From the NCBI GenBank assembly GCA_035651995.1, contig DASRER010000048.1, forward strand, positions 1 through 64,000: 64,000 nucleotides of DNA, in the 5' to 3' direction. Shown piece after piece: positions 23,955 to 33,321 of the stretch. A program made the translations under genes and the position numbers. The notes beneath the pieces are model-generated. The model was not told the origin of the DNA and did no database searches. It saw nothing but the letters and a program-made list of their open reading frames with translations. How positions within the stretch are numbered: the stretch's first letter is position 1; each line of letters starts with the position of its first letter. This stretch comes from Terriglobales bacterium (GTDB taxonomy: Bacteria > Acidobacteriota > Terriglobia > Terriglobales > Acidobacteriaceae).

Positions 23955-24025
23955 CACCACAAAGGCACAGAGACACAGAGGAGACAGATCTCAATAACCT
24001 TCTCTGTGACTCTGCCTTTGTGATG
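23955..24025. repeat. 'cacaaaggcacagagacacagagg' palindromic element
   Basis: caccacaaaggcacagagac at the left is answered by tctgtgactctgcctttgtg at the right about 25 bases on, giving an imperfect long hairpin. It closes the ARPP-1 transcript and resembles dispersed elements of other environmental genomes. Confidence 0.6.
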
Positions 24026-24088
24026 GATTCAGTCGCTGGCGTTATCGCCTGCCAAGGGCGATGACGGGCCGATTCAGATACCAACCGA

Positions 24089-24545
24089 TCATGCCGGCCC
24101 GGATTTGCTGAGATACCAGATGAGCAAACCCACTGCCAGAACGAAATCAAAAATGATGCCTAGCGGATGGTAATAGTCATACCAGACATTCAGGAGGACC
24201 AACACTCCGACTATCACCCATAACGCGGGCGAGCGTCTCAACCGACCAGAGGAAGGAGCTTCCGTGAGTTCACGAATTTGTCGGCCGATGCCCCTTGAAG
24301 GCGAATCTGCCGAGAAGATAGATTGATGCCGAGTAGGAGATGGCAGTGAAGACTACAGTTTCGATCGTCGCATAACCACCTCCGCCACCGGCCCGGAAAC
24401 TCATTGCCCCACTAAGGCCAAAAAAGGGCTTCAGCGGGCCACCCGTCCAACGGGGATCTTTTCAATGCAGCTCCTTCAAGAATGCCTTGCCGCGCATGGC
24501 CAAGGCAATAATCAAAGCCATTCCGACAGCTTCAATGACGCCGGT
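24089..24545 (-). other. String of short hydrophobic reading frames downstream of the RHS tip
   Basis: Three minus-strand frames carry membrane-like segments. One ends at 24462 (GVIEAVGMALIIALAMRGKAF). A 44-residue frame is at 24270-24404 (MSFRAGGGGGYATIE, then FTAISYSASIYLLG). One ends at 24089 with LWVIVGVLVLLNVWYDYYH and FVLAVGLLIWYL, but has no clear start codon. None has a convincing ribosome binding site. They look like decayed or shuffled pieces of small membrane proteins behind the RHS fragment, perhaps old immunity genes. Beyond these and the repeat at 23955-24025 I see nothing in this gap. Confidence 0.35.
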
Positions 24546-24547
24546 TA

Positions 24548-25840
24548 CTACGACAGTGCGAAAGTAAACGAAGCATTCCAAGCGCGCAGCGCCCACACCA
24601 CGACACCGTGAAGCACGGCCAATACGCCTATTACATTCCAGAATTTCCAATCCCTCCAGCGTCGCCTAAAACCCGTGAGGACTGACCAAAATACGCCGAT
24701 GGTTAGCACAAGCATTAACGTGGCGTCTGCAGGCAAAACATCGCTAAAGTATGAGCTAATAGCGAACAAAGCGACGCCAAGCAAAACAGATGGAATAAGC
24801 CAAGACAGACTGTTGCCGTGCCCCTTTTTAGAACTTTCCGCAATTTCCCGCATCAACCTGCTCCTTATAATACCGAGCTGCTTCGGAGCGGCGTAAAACC
24901 CTGCTGCTACCGCTAGAAATCGTCCAGCGAAGCCTCCGAGTGTTCTCCCGGCTGTGGTTACTGTCTGTCCGGCCGAGCCACCCAGTTGAAGAGTGCCGGC
25001 CGTAAGTGCGACAAAATCTGGGCTCCTCAAGTATTCTGCGCCCTTCTTTGCAACTTCAATGCCTGAGCCGATGGGGTCGGAAGGATCGATGTTGTTTCCC
25101 AAGGGTATGAGGCTGGTACCGAATTTGAAGGCAGTCTTGACCAGGCACCCATTCGCATCTCGATAGTCTTGGGCGGTTGGCTGATAAGGGGCAGGAGGTT
25201 GTTCAGGAGCCCGCCTGATCATTGGCCCGCAAGGGCGTCCGCGGACATCGTCCGACTGGCACACCGAGAAGACCGGTCTCCACGCCGGCAGCCAAATTAT
25301 TTCCAGCGCGCCGGGCGGCAAGAATCCAGTCGGATTGGCGGTGACAGTTACACTTATGGTAGTTCCAGTTCCGCCTCCCCCTAGGCGGTCGTCATACGTC
25401 GCCTGAAAGCTGCTGCTGCCGCTCTTGCTCACGTTCCCGAACGCATCATAGGTGAACGTCTGCTGCCACTGCGCGCCACCGGTACCGCAGCTGACCGAGG
25501 CAATTCTTGCCAGTGCGTCATGGGTATAGGTGCACGACTTGTTGTTGGCGTTGAACGCGTCGGTGATGTTCAGCGAGCCCAGGGTGCCGTTCGTATTCCA
25601 CACGAGTGACGCGGTGAACTGCTGCCCATTCACGTTGAACGTAAACTGCGACATTCGGTTCGTGTTGGAATCGTAGCTGTACGCATCGGTATCGGCCGAG
25701 TTGGAGCCGTAGGTGACCCCCGACACCAAACCATTCGCCTGATTTCCGCTGTTATACCCCGTGGCCGTGACAGGGTTCTGGCCTGACGAAGCGCTCACCG
25801 TCTTAGGCCTGCCTTCGGAATCCACGTCATAAGTAGACAC
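24548..25840 (-). pseudogene. RHS-repeat protein, 5'-truncated C-terminal tip
   Basis: The frame begins at GTG 25840, overlapping the TonB-receptor stop by one base and without a Shine-Dalgarno. Residues 1-140 hold YD/RHS repeats (AYSYDSNTNRMSQF, YTHDALARIAS, FTYDAFGNVSKSG). The usual thousands of upstream residues and the conserved DPxG closing core are missing. A variable region follows, then (from about residue 330) a three-helix membrane domain (WLIPSVLLGVALFAIS, LMLVLTIGVFWSVL, VIGVLAVLHGVVVW) that could also be a separate gene starting at ATG 24853. Probably an RHS tip recombined next to the receptor gene. Expression is doubtful. Confidence 0.6.
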
Positions 25841-28800
25841 TAGAAGTCGAGCCGCAGTGCGAACTGGATCTGCCGCCCTGAGTTGTCGATGGTCTTGGTG
25901 ATCTTCCCGAAGCTTGACAGGGCTGCCGTCGAAGACGGTCCGGCGAAGATCGGAGTGTTGAGCAGCTTAAAGAAGTCAGCCCGGAAGCGCACGAACGTTT
26001 GGTCACCAAGCGCCCGGATGGGGAAGCTCTTCACCAGCGCCATGTCGAACCGTTGCTGGAATGGTGCGCGAAAGACGCCGCGGTTGCTTGGGCCAATCAA
26101 TCGCCCGCTCCCGGTAACCGTGTAAATCTGGTTCCCGGGTCCGTAGAAGGGCGACATCGGGCCAATCGTGCCGGTGACCAACGGCGTCCTGGAAACGCAA
26201 GCAGGATCCAAGTATTGGATGGTAGACGTACTTGTGTTCAGACCGAGGGTCAGGCTGCAGTTGGGAAGAATCACACCGTAACCAGAAACACCACTCAGCG
26301 AGGTCGAGAATACGGATTGGGTGACATAGCCGGGCAGTCCGGACTGGAGCGTGGTCAGACCAGAAACCGCCCACCCGCCGATCAGATGCTTGCTCCAATT
26401 CTGCGTCGGTCCAGGCAAATCGTACAGATACGTGATCACCAAGCGATGCGGCGTATCGAACGTGGACAGGCCACGGTTCAGGCTGGTGAGCCAAGGATTG
26501 CCGGGATTACCGATTCCCGGCTCGAAGCCAACGGTTGATGCAGTGTCGTCGATCGACTTGGACCAAGTGTAGGCCGCCTTGAAGAAAAGGTTCTTCGACA
26601 TCTGGTGACTGACCGTGAGCAGCATGGCGTGGTAGATCGAACTGCCGTTTCCCGCCATATAGAAAATGCCGCCATTCGCGATGCCGACAAAGGGCACGCG
26701 GGCGTCGCGGTTCGCGACGCTGTTGGTCACGATCCCGAACGGACCTGCATTGCTGGCGTTGCGCAGTTCTGACGAGTTCGGGTTGAGAGCGGTCTGCAGC
26801 TTGACTCCGTGAGAGCCGGCGTAGCCCAGTTCCGCCGTCCAATTCTTCAGGAACGCGTACTGCAAGGCCAGGTTCCACGATTCCTTGTACGGGGGCTGTA
26901 TGTTGCGATCAATGGCCGAGACGTAAAACTGATCGCCATTGAAGATGGGCGCTCCACTGGTGGTCAGACCGGTCAAAGTCGGCCAGCTTGACGGCCAAAT
27001 CGGAAACTTGTCGGGAGTGGGCAAGGTCGGGAAAGGATTCGCTAGGTTCATTTTCGGCGGGTTACTTGGATCGTAAACGGTGACTGCGCTTGTAGCGAAC
27101 GGTGGGTTGCTGATTGTCTGCAGTGCCTGCATGGCGGCGAGCCGCTCGTAGTACATGCCAAATCCGCCGCGCAGAGCCAGCTTGCCATTCCCGAAAACAT
27201 CAAGCGCGAAGCCGACGCGTGGGGCGAACTTGGAATCTCCCTTGTCGCTCAGCGTGGAACGGGAGGCGCCCGGCGTACCAAAATTGGGGAGCGCTGAGGG
27301 CAGGACAAACGCATTCTGGTACCCGGACCCGCCGTAAAGGGCTGTGTTCGGATCCACGAGGTTGGGATCGAAGTTGGAAATGCGGTTGTTCTTCTCGGTA
27401 GTGTTTCCGAGGTAGTCCCAGCGCAAGCCAAGGTTCAGCGTTAGCCGATTGGTGACGCGGAAATCGTCCTGGATAAAGGAGCTGATATCGCGTGCGCGGA
27501 ACGCAAACCGCTGCAGCCCGCTGCCGAGCGAGATGTAATACGGGGCGCCACGGAGGAAATCCTGGAATGTCGAAAATTCCAGGCTGCCGCGGTCGGGGGA
27601 GGGCGCGAAATTGAATTGGTATGGGCGATACTCGCCGCCGACGCGGATCGTGTGTTTCCCATGCGCCCACGAGATCGTGTCGCGAACGTCGCTGGAGAAG
27701 TTGTGCTGCTTCTGCTCGACCGAGACGCTGGCCCCGGCGAAGCTTGACGTACCGTCGTCGAACAAGAGGCTGGGGAGGGCAGGCGCGTATGACTCGTTAA
27801 ACCGCGTCATGCCTACGTCGGATGGTTTGACCGGATTTCTGGAGGAAATGTCGCGGATGTTATAGGTGAACCCGGCGACGATCTCGTTGATGACCGTGCT
27901 CGAGAACATTTGCGTGTCGCGAACGGATAAGTTGTCGTTACGCAACGGATATTGGTATGGCTGCCCGGCGCCGCCGTTGGCGCCGGAAGGGTTGAAGAAC
28001 AGGCCCTTGCTGTAGAAGTAGCTGACAGCCAGATTATGGGGGATGGCGGCGGTCGAGAACGATCGGTCGAAGCGCCCGTTCACCTGATTGGCGCTGTAAG
28101 CGACTGGCGCGGAAAATACCCAGGGCTGGAGGAGCTGGCCAACCGAGCCTTGGCCGCTCGGAACCAGGAAACCGCCAAAGGGACCGGAGTGCTGGAGAAT
28201 CTTCAGTGCCACCGGATCGATTTGGTTTGCAGGCACTCCGAAAGCGGCGGCCAGGCTGTTGGCGTCGCGTGTGCTAGGAAACACTGGGAAGAACCCGCTG
28301 CCCGAGCCGGCCACACCGTTGCGCTGACGCATTCCTTCGTAGTTGACAAAGAAATACCCCTTGTTCGTCGCGGGATGGCCGATCGGCCCGCCCAGCGAGC
28401 CGCCGAACTGATTCTGCTTCATGATCGGCCTCGGCTTGCCGGCGCGGTTGAGGAAGAAATCGTTCGCGTTCAACACCGTGTTACGGAAGTATTCGTATGC
28501 CGTGCCGTGAAAACTCGACGTTCCAGACCGCGTGATCAGGGTCACATTGCCGCCGCCGCTGAATCCGGTAGTCGCGTCATACAAGCTGGTTTGGGTACGA
28601 AACTCCTGGACCGCGTCGGGATTGGGGATCGGCACCACCCCCAATGCCAGCGAGTGAAACTCGAAATTGTTGGCATCAACGCCATTCAGCATGTAGTTGT
28701 TCGCGGTGTCGCGCGATCCAGTCACGAACATCGCTGTCGATCCTTGCAGAATCGTTGCCGAGGGCGAGGAAAGATTCGTACTCACTCCGGCGTCTGTCGC

Positions 28801-29289
28801 CAGCAGCTCAAACGGATTCCGCGTGGCCAGCGGAATGTTTGTCACCACGGTGGAAGGCAAGGTGGCGCCGAGAGTCGGGTTCGTGGTTTGAACGACCTCG
28901 GCTGCGCCGCTCACTTCCACCTTCACACTGGCCCCGCCCACAATGAGGTGGATGTTCGCCGTAGTGACCTGCGTCACAAGCACAGTAATGTCTTTCGCCA
29001 CGGCCACCTGGAAGCCGGAGTGCTCCACAGTCACGGAGTATCCGGAGGCTGGCTGCAGGAACGCGAACGTGAAGGTCCCGTTGGGCTGTGTCTTGGTGTC
29101 GCGGGAGACGCCGATCGTTTCGTTACTGAGCTTCACATTGGCGTCGGCGACTACTGCGCCGCTGGGATCAATCACTGTGCCCGTAATCGCGCCCGTAGTC
29201 GAACTGGTCTGAGCCGCCGCGAACGGGGCGACACTGAGAACCGAAAATAGACAAAACACGCGAACAAATTTGTATAGCCGCTGTTTCAT
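25840..29289 (-). CDS. TonB-dependent receptor, Oar-like, with carboxypeptidase-regulatory N-terminal domain
   Basis: A 1149-residue outer-membrane protein. A signal peptide (FCLFSVLSVAPFAAAQ) precedes a carboxypeptidase-D regulatory-like beta-sandwich (TGAITGTVIDPSGAVVADAN, about 30-110), a plug domain (NNYMLNGVDANNFEF; GGNVTLITRSGTSSFHG) and a long beta-barrel with LNLGLRWDYLGN and APRVGFALDVFGNGK. It ends in FALRLDF with the terminal Phe needed for barrel assembly. ATG 29289 follows GGAGGCGAT; a longer open frame upstream lacks one. In this island it could import the substrate of the M19 and LanC-like secreted proteins, but no ligand can be read. Confidence 0.92.
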   Translation of the reverse strand: MKQRLYKFVRVFCLFSVLSVAPFAAAQTSSTTGAITGTVIDPSGAVVADANVKLSNETIGVSRDTKTQPNGTFTFAFLQPASGYSVTVEHSGFQVAVAKDITVLVTQVTTANIHLIVGGASVKVEVSGAAEVVQTTNPTLGATLPSTVVTNIPLATRNPFELLATDAGVSTNLSSPSATILQGSTAMFVTGSRDTANNYMLNGVDANNFEFHSLALGVVPIPNPDAVQEFRTQTSLYDATTGFSGGGNVTLITRSGTSSFHGTAYEYFRNTVLNANDFFLNRAGKPRPIMKQNQFGGSLGGPIGHPATNKGYFFVNYEGMRQRNGVAGSGSGFFPVFPSTRDANSLAAAFGVPANQIDPVALKILQHSGPFGGFLVPSGQGSVGQLLQPWVFSAPVAYSANQVNGRFDRSFSTAAIPHNLAVSYFYSKGLFFNPSGANGGAGQPYQYPLRNDNLSVRDTQMFSSTVINEIVAGFTYNIRDISSRNPVKPSDVGMTRFNESYAPALPSLLFDDGTSSFAGASVSVEQKQHNFSSDVRDTISWAHGKHTIRVGGEYRPYQFNFAPSPDRGSLEFSTFQDFLRGAPYYISLGSGLQRFAFRARDISSFIQDDFRVTNRLTLNLGLRWDYLGNTTEKNNRISNFDPNLVDPNTALYGGSGYQNAFVLPSALPNFGTPGASRSTLSDKGDSKFAPRVGFALDVFGNGKLALRGGFGMYYERLAAMQALQTISNPPFATSAVTVYDPSNPPKMNLANPFPTLPTPDKFPIWPSSWPTLTGLTTSGAPIFNGDQFYVSAIDRNIQPPYKESWNLALQYAFLKNWTAELGYAGSHGVKLQTALNPNSSELRNASNAGPFGIVTNSVANRDARVPFVGIANGGIFYMAGNGSSIYHAMLLTVSHQMSKNLFFKAAYTWSKSIDDTASTVGFEPGIGNPGNPWLTSLNRGLSTFDTPHRLVITYLYDLPGPTQNWSKHLIGGWAVSGLTTLQSGLPGYVTQSVFSTSLSGVSGYGVILPNCSLTLGLNTSTSTIQYLDPACVSRTPLVTGTIGPMSPFYGPGNQIYTVTGSGRLIGPSNRGVFRAPFQQRFDMALVKSFPIRALGDQTFVRFRADFFKLLNTPIFAGPSSTAALSSFGKITKTIDNSGRQIQFALRLDF

Positions 29290-29721
29290 ATCGCCTCCAT
29301 TCGGCAGCCGCAGCGCGAGGGCCCGGCCGCAAGACTGTTTCGAACTTGTAGAACGCGTTCTCATGCAATCGTCCCTTTTCCCTGTCCCTTTGTTTCCCGG
29401 TGCTGGCGACGGCGCGGATCAAACCGCACCAGACCGGAGCAGATCAACTTGAGCCCCGCCAAGAGTCGTAAATATCGGTAAGGCGGTGACCAACAGGCTG
29501 GACCGCCACATCGTCAAGTTGGTGTTGGGCACAACATTGACAGACACAATTCGCCTTCCTCGCGGGAGTCTTTCAAGCCGGAGGTTTGACCCCAAGATCA
29601 CGGCAGCACGAAGATAGGGGGCATTCTTTCGTACTTCCGTGGGATAGTAACAATAGCGCAAAAGGGGGTGCTTGTACAGAGATAACCCCTTCTTGAGGAA
29701 TGGAATGAGCGCAACCATTGT

Positions 29722-29736
29722 TATATATATGTATAT
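29722..29736. promoter_or_regulatory. AT-rich motif upstream of the TonB receptor
   Basis: attgttatatatatgtatat (29717-29736) stands out in GC-rich DNA about 430 bases ahead of the receptor start. It matches the motif ahead of the GntR gene at about 18 of 20 positions. Otherwise 29300-30039 holds no recognisable gene. Confidence 0.4.
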
Positions 29737-30039
29737 TTTGTTGATCCGGGGGGGTTGTTGCAAACCCCAACTCGTCTTAACTCGCAATCAACTCGGCAGC
29801 GTCCGAGGTCGCAGGGCAATTGCGGTCAGATGGCCGAGATTCCGCTGGCCCGCGCGGGACTCTTCTGATGATCGACCGTCCCGCCGCCCGCCGGTGCCTT
29901 AGGGGTGGCGACCATCGCACTCGATGCGCGTCCGGATGGAGATGGCTCAAAATACGTAGACGCGACCGCGGTCTTACTGGCTGGAAGTGTAATCACTGAC
30001 CACTTGCATGAACCTATAAGCCTCGACAATGTCTTTGCC

Positions 30040-30186
30040 AGTGAATGCGGACGCTGGATCGTGGCCGCACTGCGCCACCGCAAGTTTTTCAGCGTGCCGG
30101 AACTCAATCAGGCGATCCGCGAGTTGCTGGTGCGACTGAACGAGCCTCCATTCCGCAAACGCGACGGATCGCGGGCCACCTGTTTC
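30040..30186 (+). pseudogene. IS21-family transposase (IstA) C-terminal remnant
   Basis: About 48 residues, [41 protein letters not shown] and SRATCF, match the IstA segment where W-x-x-x-x-L-R-x-R-x-F-F-S is followed by the helix with LNxxPFRKxxGSR. No integrase core and no IstB follow. It lies between the receptor and the M19 gene and marks an old insertion. Confidence 0.7.
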
Positions 30187-30279
30187 AGAGCTGGAAAAAC
30201 CCAGCTTCGCTTCCTGGGCGTAACATGTCGCAATGACCAAAGCCACACGCGGGGCGAGTACTCCGAAAGTCCCAGCGGT

Positions 30280-31389
30280 CTAACCGCAAACATCCCGAAA
30301 CAGCCGGGCAAAATTGGCGCCAACGACCTTGTCGATTGCATCGGCGTTATAGCCACGCTTGGACAGTGCGTCCGCCAGCCGGGCCAGGCGCTCCGGGCCG
30401 TTCAGTTCTTTGACATTTACGTGCATTGGCAGCCATTCCGCCCCGGGCAAGCCGACATTGCGCTTGTAATACGACTGCATGCCTTGAAGCGCTGTTTCAT
30501 CGGGGAGGTCGCTTTTCAGCACTGGGCCATCGCTGCCGAAGGAGACATGATCGATCCCCGCAACCTTCACGACGTGATCGATATGATCGACAACATCGTT
30601 GATCGAGGTCGTCGGCGCTTTGGTCAACCAGAGGCTCATATTGAAAATTCCCGTGACGCCGCCTTTCTCGGCCAGTGCCCGGATCTCTTCATCGGACTTG
30701 TTGCGCGCCGTGGGACAAAGAGCGTAACAACCTGCGTGGGTGATTGCACACGGCCGCTTGGAAAGGCGAATTGCCTCCAGCGTTGTTTGCCGGCCGCAAT
30801 GGGAAAGATCGATGAGCATCCCCAGTGAATTCATTCCCGCGACTACGTTTTCGCCGAGGTAGCTGAGACCCGCGTTGCTCTTCTCACGGAACGAATCTCC
30901 CAAAGCATTGCGCTCATTGTGCGTGAGCTGCAGGCAACGGATGCCGAGATCGTAGAAAAATTCTAGGTTGCGAATGTTGAAGTCGTTCACCGAGGCCGTG
31001 GAGGCATCGAGGATCTGAGCATCCTGGCAAGCAAGGACGACGCCGAATTTCTTTTGTTCCTTGGCCGCCATCAGATCGCCAGCGCGCAGCACTTTCATCA
31101 GAAGCGGGTTTCGCCGAAAAGCCGCATTCCAGTCGGCAAGGGCATTGATCGCGTTCGGAAAATTCCGCGGATACATGGCCACATCGATCACCGCGCCTGT
31201 AAGCCCGGCTTCGATCGCCTTCTTGGCGTCGAAATTGGGCCCGCTGTTCACGAGGGTGTCGATCGCGACCCCGCGGGCCTCGGCAGGCGACGAATCCGAA
31301 GGCGCTTTAGCGCCCGCCGTGAGGTCGGGCAATGTGGTTGCCGCCGCCGCAGCGAGACCGCTTGATACGAAGCTCCTGCGAGTGATCAT
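30280..31389 (-). CDS. M19 membrane-dipeptidase-like protein, Tat-exported, incomplete metal site
   Basis: A 369-residue protein with a twin-arginine signal ([20 protein letters not shown]). Its TIM-barrel motifs are [61 protein letters not shown] and [10 protein letters not shown], matching renal-dipeptidase (M19) enzymes that cleave dipeptides. The first zinc motif H-x-D, normally 'DGHND' near the mature N-terminus, reads IDTLVNSG, and the bridging Glu of 'EGG' reads as Gln-Asp (ACQDAQIL). At least two metal ligands are therefore missing. It lies in the island between IS21 and IS3 remnants, downstream of the GntR regulator. Catalysis on dipeptides is doubtful. Confidence 0.82.
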   Translation of the reverse strand: MITRRSFVSSGLAAAAATTLPDLTAGAKAPSDSSPAEARGVAIDTLVNSGPNFDAKKAIEAGLTGAVIDVAMYPRNFPNAINALADWNAAFRRNPLLMKVLRAGDLMAAKEQKKFGVVLACQDAQILDASTASVNDFNIRNLEFFYDLGIRCLQLTHNERNALGDSFREKSNAGLSYLGENVVAGMNSLGMLIDLSHCGRQTTLEAIRLSKRPCAITHAGCYALCPTARNKSDEEIRALAEKGGVTGIFNMSLWLTKAPTTSINDVVDHIDHVVKVAGIDHVSFGSDGPVLKSDLPDETALQGMQSYYKRNVGLPGAEWLPMHVNVKELNGPERLARLADALSKRGYNADAIDKVVGANFARLFRDVCG

Positions 31390-31504
31390 TCCTGCTCCTT
31401 ATTGATGGCGCCGCACCTTGCGCGCATGTCAGTTAGTTGAATGGTGTTCAATGACGGGGCGGTTTGGCCGAACTCCGTCTTGGTTTTGACCTGCCCCTGC
31501 CCCC

Positions 31505-32043
31505 TTACTCCGCCGACTTCTGAATACGAAAGTTGATGTCAGCCCGATCCTCGTTGGGAGAGGGGATGAGGGCGTGGGGCAAGGGGCCGGCGTTTGAGGT
31601 CCCTTGCCCCACACCAGCGATCGCTAAATCCGCTTTCGCGGCCTGCGCAGCAAACTCGTTCGGCGCGCGACAGGCCAAGCTGCAGTGCGGACGCTCTTGG
31701 TTGTACTCCCTCTGCCACGCCGCGATCTTCCGCCGGGCGTCGAACAGGTTCTGGAACCAGCTCACGTTCAGGCACTCCTCGCGCAGCTTGCCGTTGAAGC
31801 TCTCGCATCGTCCGTTCTGCGTCGGCTTACCGGGAGGAATGTACAACGGTTCGACCCGCCGTTCCAGGCGCCAGGCCAGGAAGTGACGGCTGGTCAGCCC
31901 CGGCCCATTGTCGCAGCGGATCGAGAGCGGCAAGCCACGCCGCACGATGATCTCCTCCAGCACACGCGTCACCCGACGTGAGGCGAAGCTGGTGTCCATC
32001 TCCAGCGCCAGGCACTCGCGCGTTCGAGAACGCGGTCATCGCT
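31505..32043 (-). pseudogene. IS3-family transposase (OrfB) remnant, 5'-truncated
   Basis: The frame reads RTRECLALEMDTSFASRRV, the second catalytic Asp block (RCDNGPGLTSRHFLAW, where the usual NGPE has become NGPG), PGKPTQNGRCESFNG with the catalytic Glu, and the tail SWFQNLFDARRKIAAWQREYN, QERPHCSL, ACRAP. The first Asp region and OrfA are missing, and a stop lies directly upstream. The tail is almost the same as the remnant at 406-510. It interrupts a short secreted-protein frame behind the GntR gene (32061-32159). Confidence 0.85.
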
Positions 32044-32060
32044 GCGCGGCTCACTCCCGA

Positions 32061-32159
32061 TTACGCCCTCCACGTCTTAAATAATCGATATGCGGTGCGG
32101 ATTGGCGCCAAGTGCACGACCACTAATGATGAGAACAGTACGATCAGGCGCGAGCGCAT
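32061..32159 (-). pseudogene. 5' stub of a secreted-protein gene cut by the IS3 remnant
   Basis: ATG 32159 is preceded by an excellent CAGGAGATACC. The 32 codons read as a signal peptide (RLIVLFSSLVVVHLAP) and then stop where IS3-derived sequence begins. It lies about 100 bases behind the GntR gene on the same strand, so it was probably the next gene of that operon before the insertion. The rest of the protein is lost, so no function can be given. Confidence 0.5.
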
Positions 32160-32258
32160 GGTATCTCCTGTAAGTAACGCATCTGAGGAGAGCGCACGCG
32201 TCAATCGGCGAGGTTCGGTCGTCCGAATATCTGGTCGTCGGGTAGTTGGGTACGTCGC

Positions 32259-33239
32259 TTATGTAAGCGGCGACGCCGCTCCGGCCGCAAGCCTGTTCTT
32301 GAGCATTCCCAGGGATAGCGGATCAACGCGATCTTGGATGTTGAAAATCGGGAGCTGTTTCGGTGCTTTCTTCCTGATGGTGTTGTACACAGAAGGAGGA
32401 AGCAACAGGACATCAACACTTCTCAAGAGGGCGGCGACTTTGTCGGTCTCGCCCAGGAGGCAGGAGCTGACTTCGGACCTAATTCCTAATTCAGCTTTCA
32501 ATGAGCTTGGATAAAGCTCTCGCGTCTGCTGGTCGCGGCAGATGAAACCGAAACGGGCGTCCTTGGGAAATGCGTCGATCTTGCGACGTGTCTCCGGGGA
32601 CATGTTCGTGGTCACGAAGTCCACCGGAATCTGCCGGTCACCGATGATGTGCAAGACCTCGCTCATGTGGAAACCGGTTGTGATCACGAGGGCGAGGTCT
32701 TCATTGCGAGTGCGATCAATCTCCTCACGCAGCTTATCAAGAAGCACCGGCTGAATGTTGAGCTTCAAGAACTCCTTCAACACTGCAGTAATCTCTCGCG
32801 CCTGAAGCGGATTGCACTCCACGAAAAAAACGATCTTCCTCTTCCGCTCTTCCGCTAATCGCTTCAGGATCGAAGCAACCATTTCCTTTACTTCTTCCAC
32901 GCTCTTGCCCGTTCTCAGGAGTTGCCGAACAATCTGCTGCAGCACCTGCGCAGGATCGCTCACCGAATCTGTTCTCGACTCCAGCGGCAATTGTGGCGCC
33001 ACGTGGTCCTTGACGAAGGTGCCGCGTCCGCGCTGGGTCGAAACCAGGCCCTCTCTTTCCAAGTCCTTGTAGGCCTTGCGAACGGTCTCGAAATTGACCG
33101 CGAGCTGCTTCGCGAGGCCGTGTACTGTCGGGAGCCGCTGCCCATGCTGTATCGCCCCCGTCGAAATCGAATACTTGACCAAATCCTTCAACTGCAAGTA
33201 CAGCGGCATCTTGCTTTGCTTGTTGACGATCCATTCCAT
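32259..33239 (-). CDS. GntR-family transcriptional regulator with an uncharacterised C-terminal domain
   Basis: A 326-residue protein. Residues 1-75 are a GntR winged helix (PLYLQLKDLVKYSISTGAI, QRLPTVHGLAKQLAVNFETVRKAYKDLEREGLVSTQRGRGTF), closest in layout to the YtrA/MngR type. The linker (about 85-130) is helical. Residues about 140-320 form an alpha/beta domain (KIVFFVECNPLQAREIT, LALVITTGFHMSEVLHII, DVLLLPPSVYNTI) that is neither UTRA nor FCD nor aminotransferase. It resembles a periplasmic-binding or receiver-like fold. ATG 33239 was chosen; the open frame upstream runs through an AT tract. It probably controls the island genes around it. Confidence 0.85.
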   Translation of the reverse strand: MEWIVNKQSKMPLYLQLKDLVKYSISTGAIQHGQRLPTVHGLAKQLAVNFETVRKAYKDLEREGLVSTQRGRGTFVKDHVAPQLPLESRTDSVSDPAQVLQQIVRQLLRTGKSVEEVKEMVASILKRLAEERKRKIVFFVECNPLQAREITAVLKEFLKLNIQPVLLDKLREEIDRTRNEDLALVITTGFHMSEVLHIIGDRQIPVDFVTTNMSPETRRKIDAFPKDARFGFICRDQQTRELYPSSLKAELGIRSEVSSCLLGETDKVAALLRSVDVLLLPPSVYNTIRKKAPKQLPIFNIQDRVDPLSLGMLKNRLAAGAASPLT

Positions 33240-33321
33240 TTGGGAGAAATGCCTCCCGTGCCGTGGGACTCGCCCCGGCTGCGTGCAGGCCGCTGCCGCG
33301 GAGAGCCATTTCTTGCGGCCA

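Noticed and set aside
27952-29250. A 432-codon plus-strand frame
   Set aside because: Antisense to the TonB-receptor gene, with no recognisable motifs.
29419-29787. A 122-codon minus-strand frame ahead of the receptor
   Set aside because: It runs through the AT-rich motif and has no Shine-Dalgarno or family similarity.
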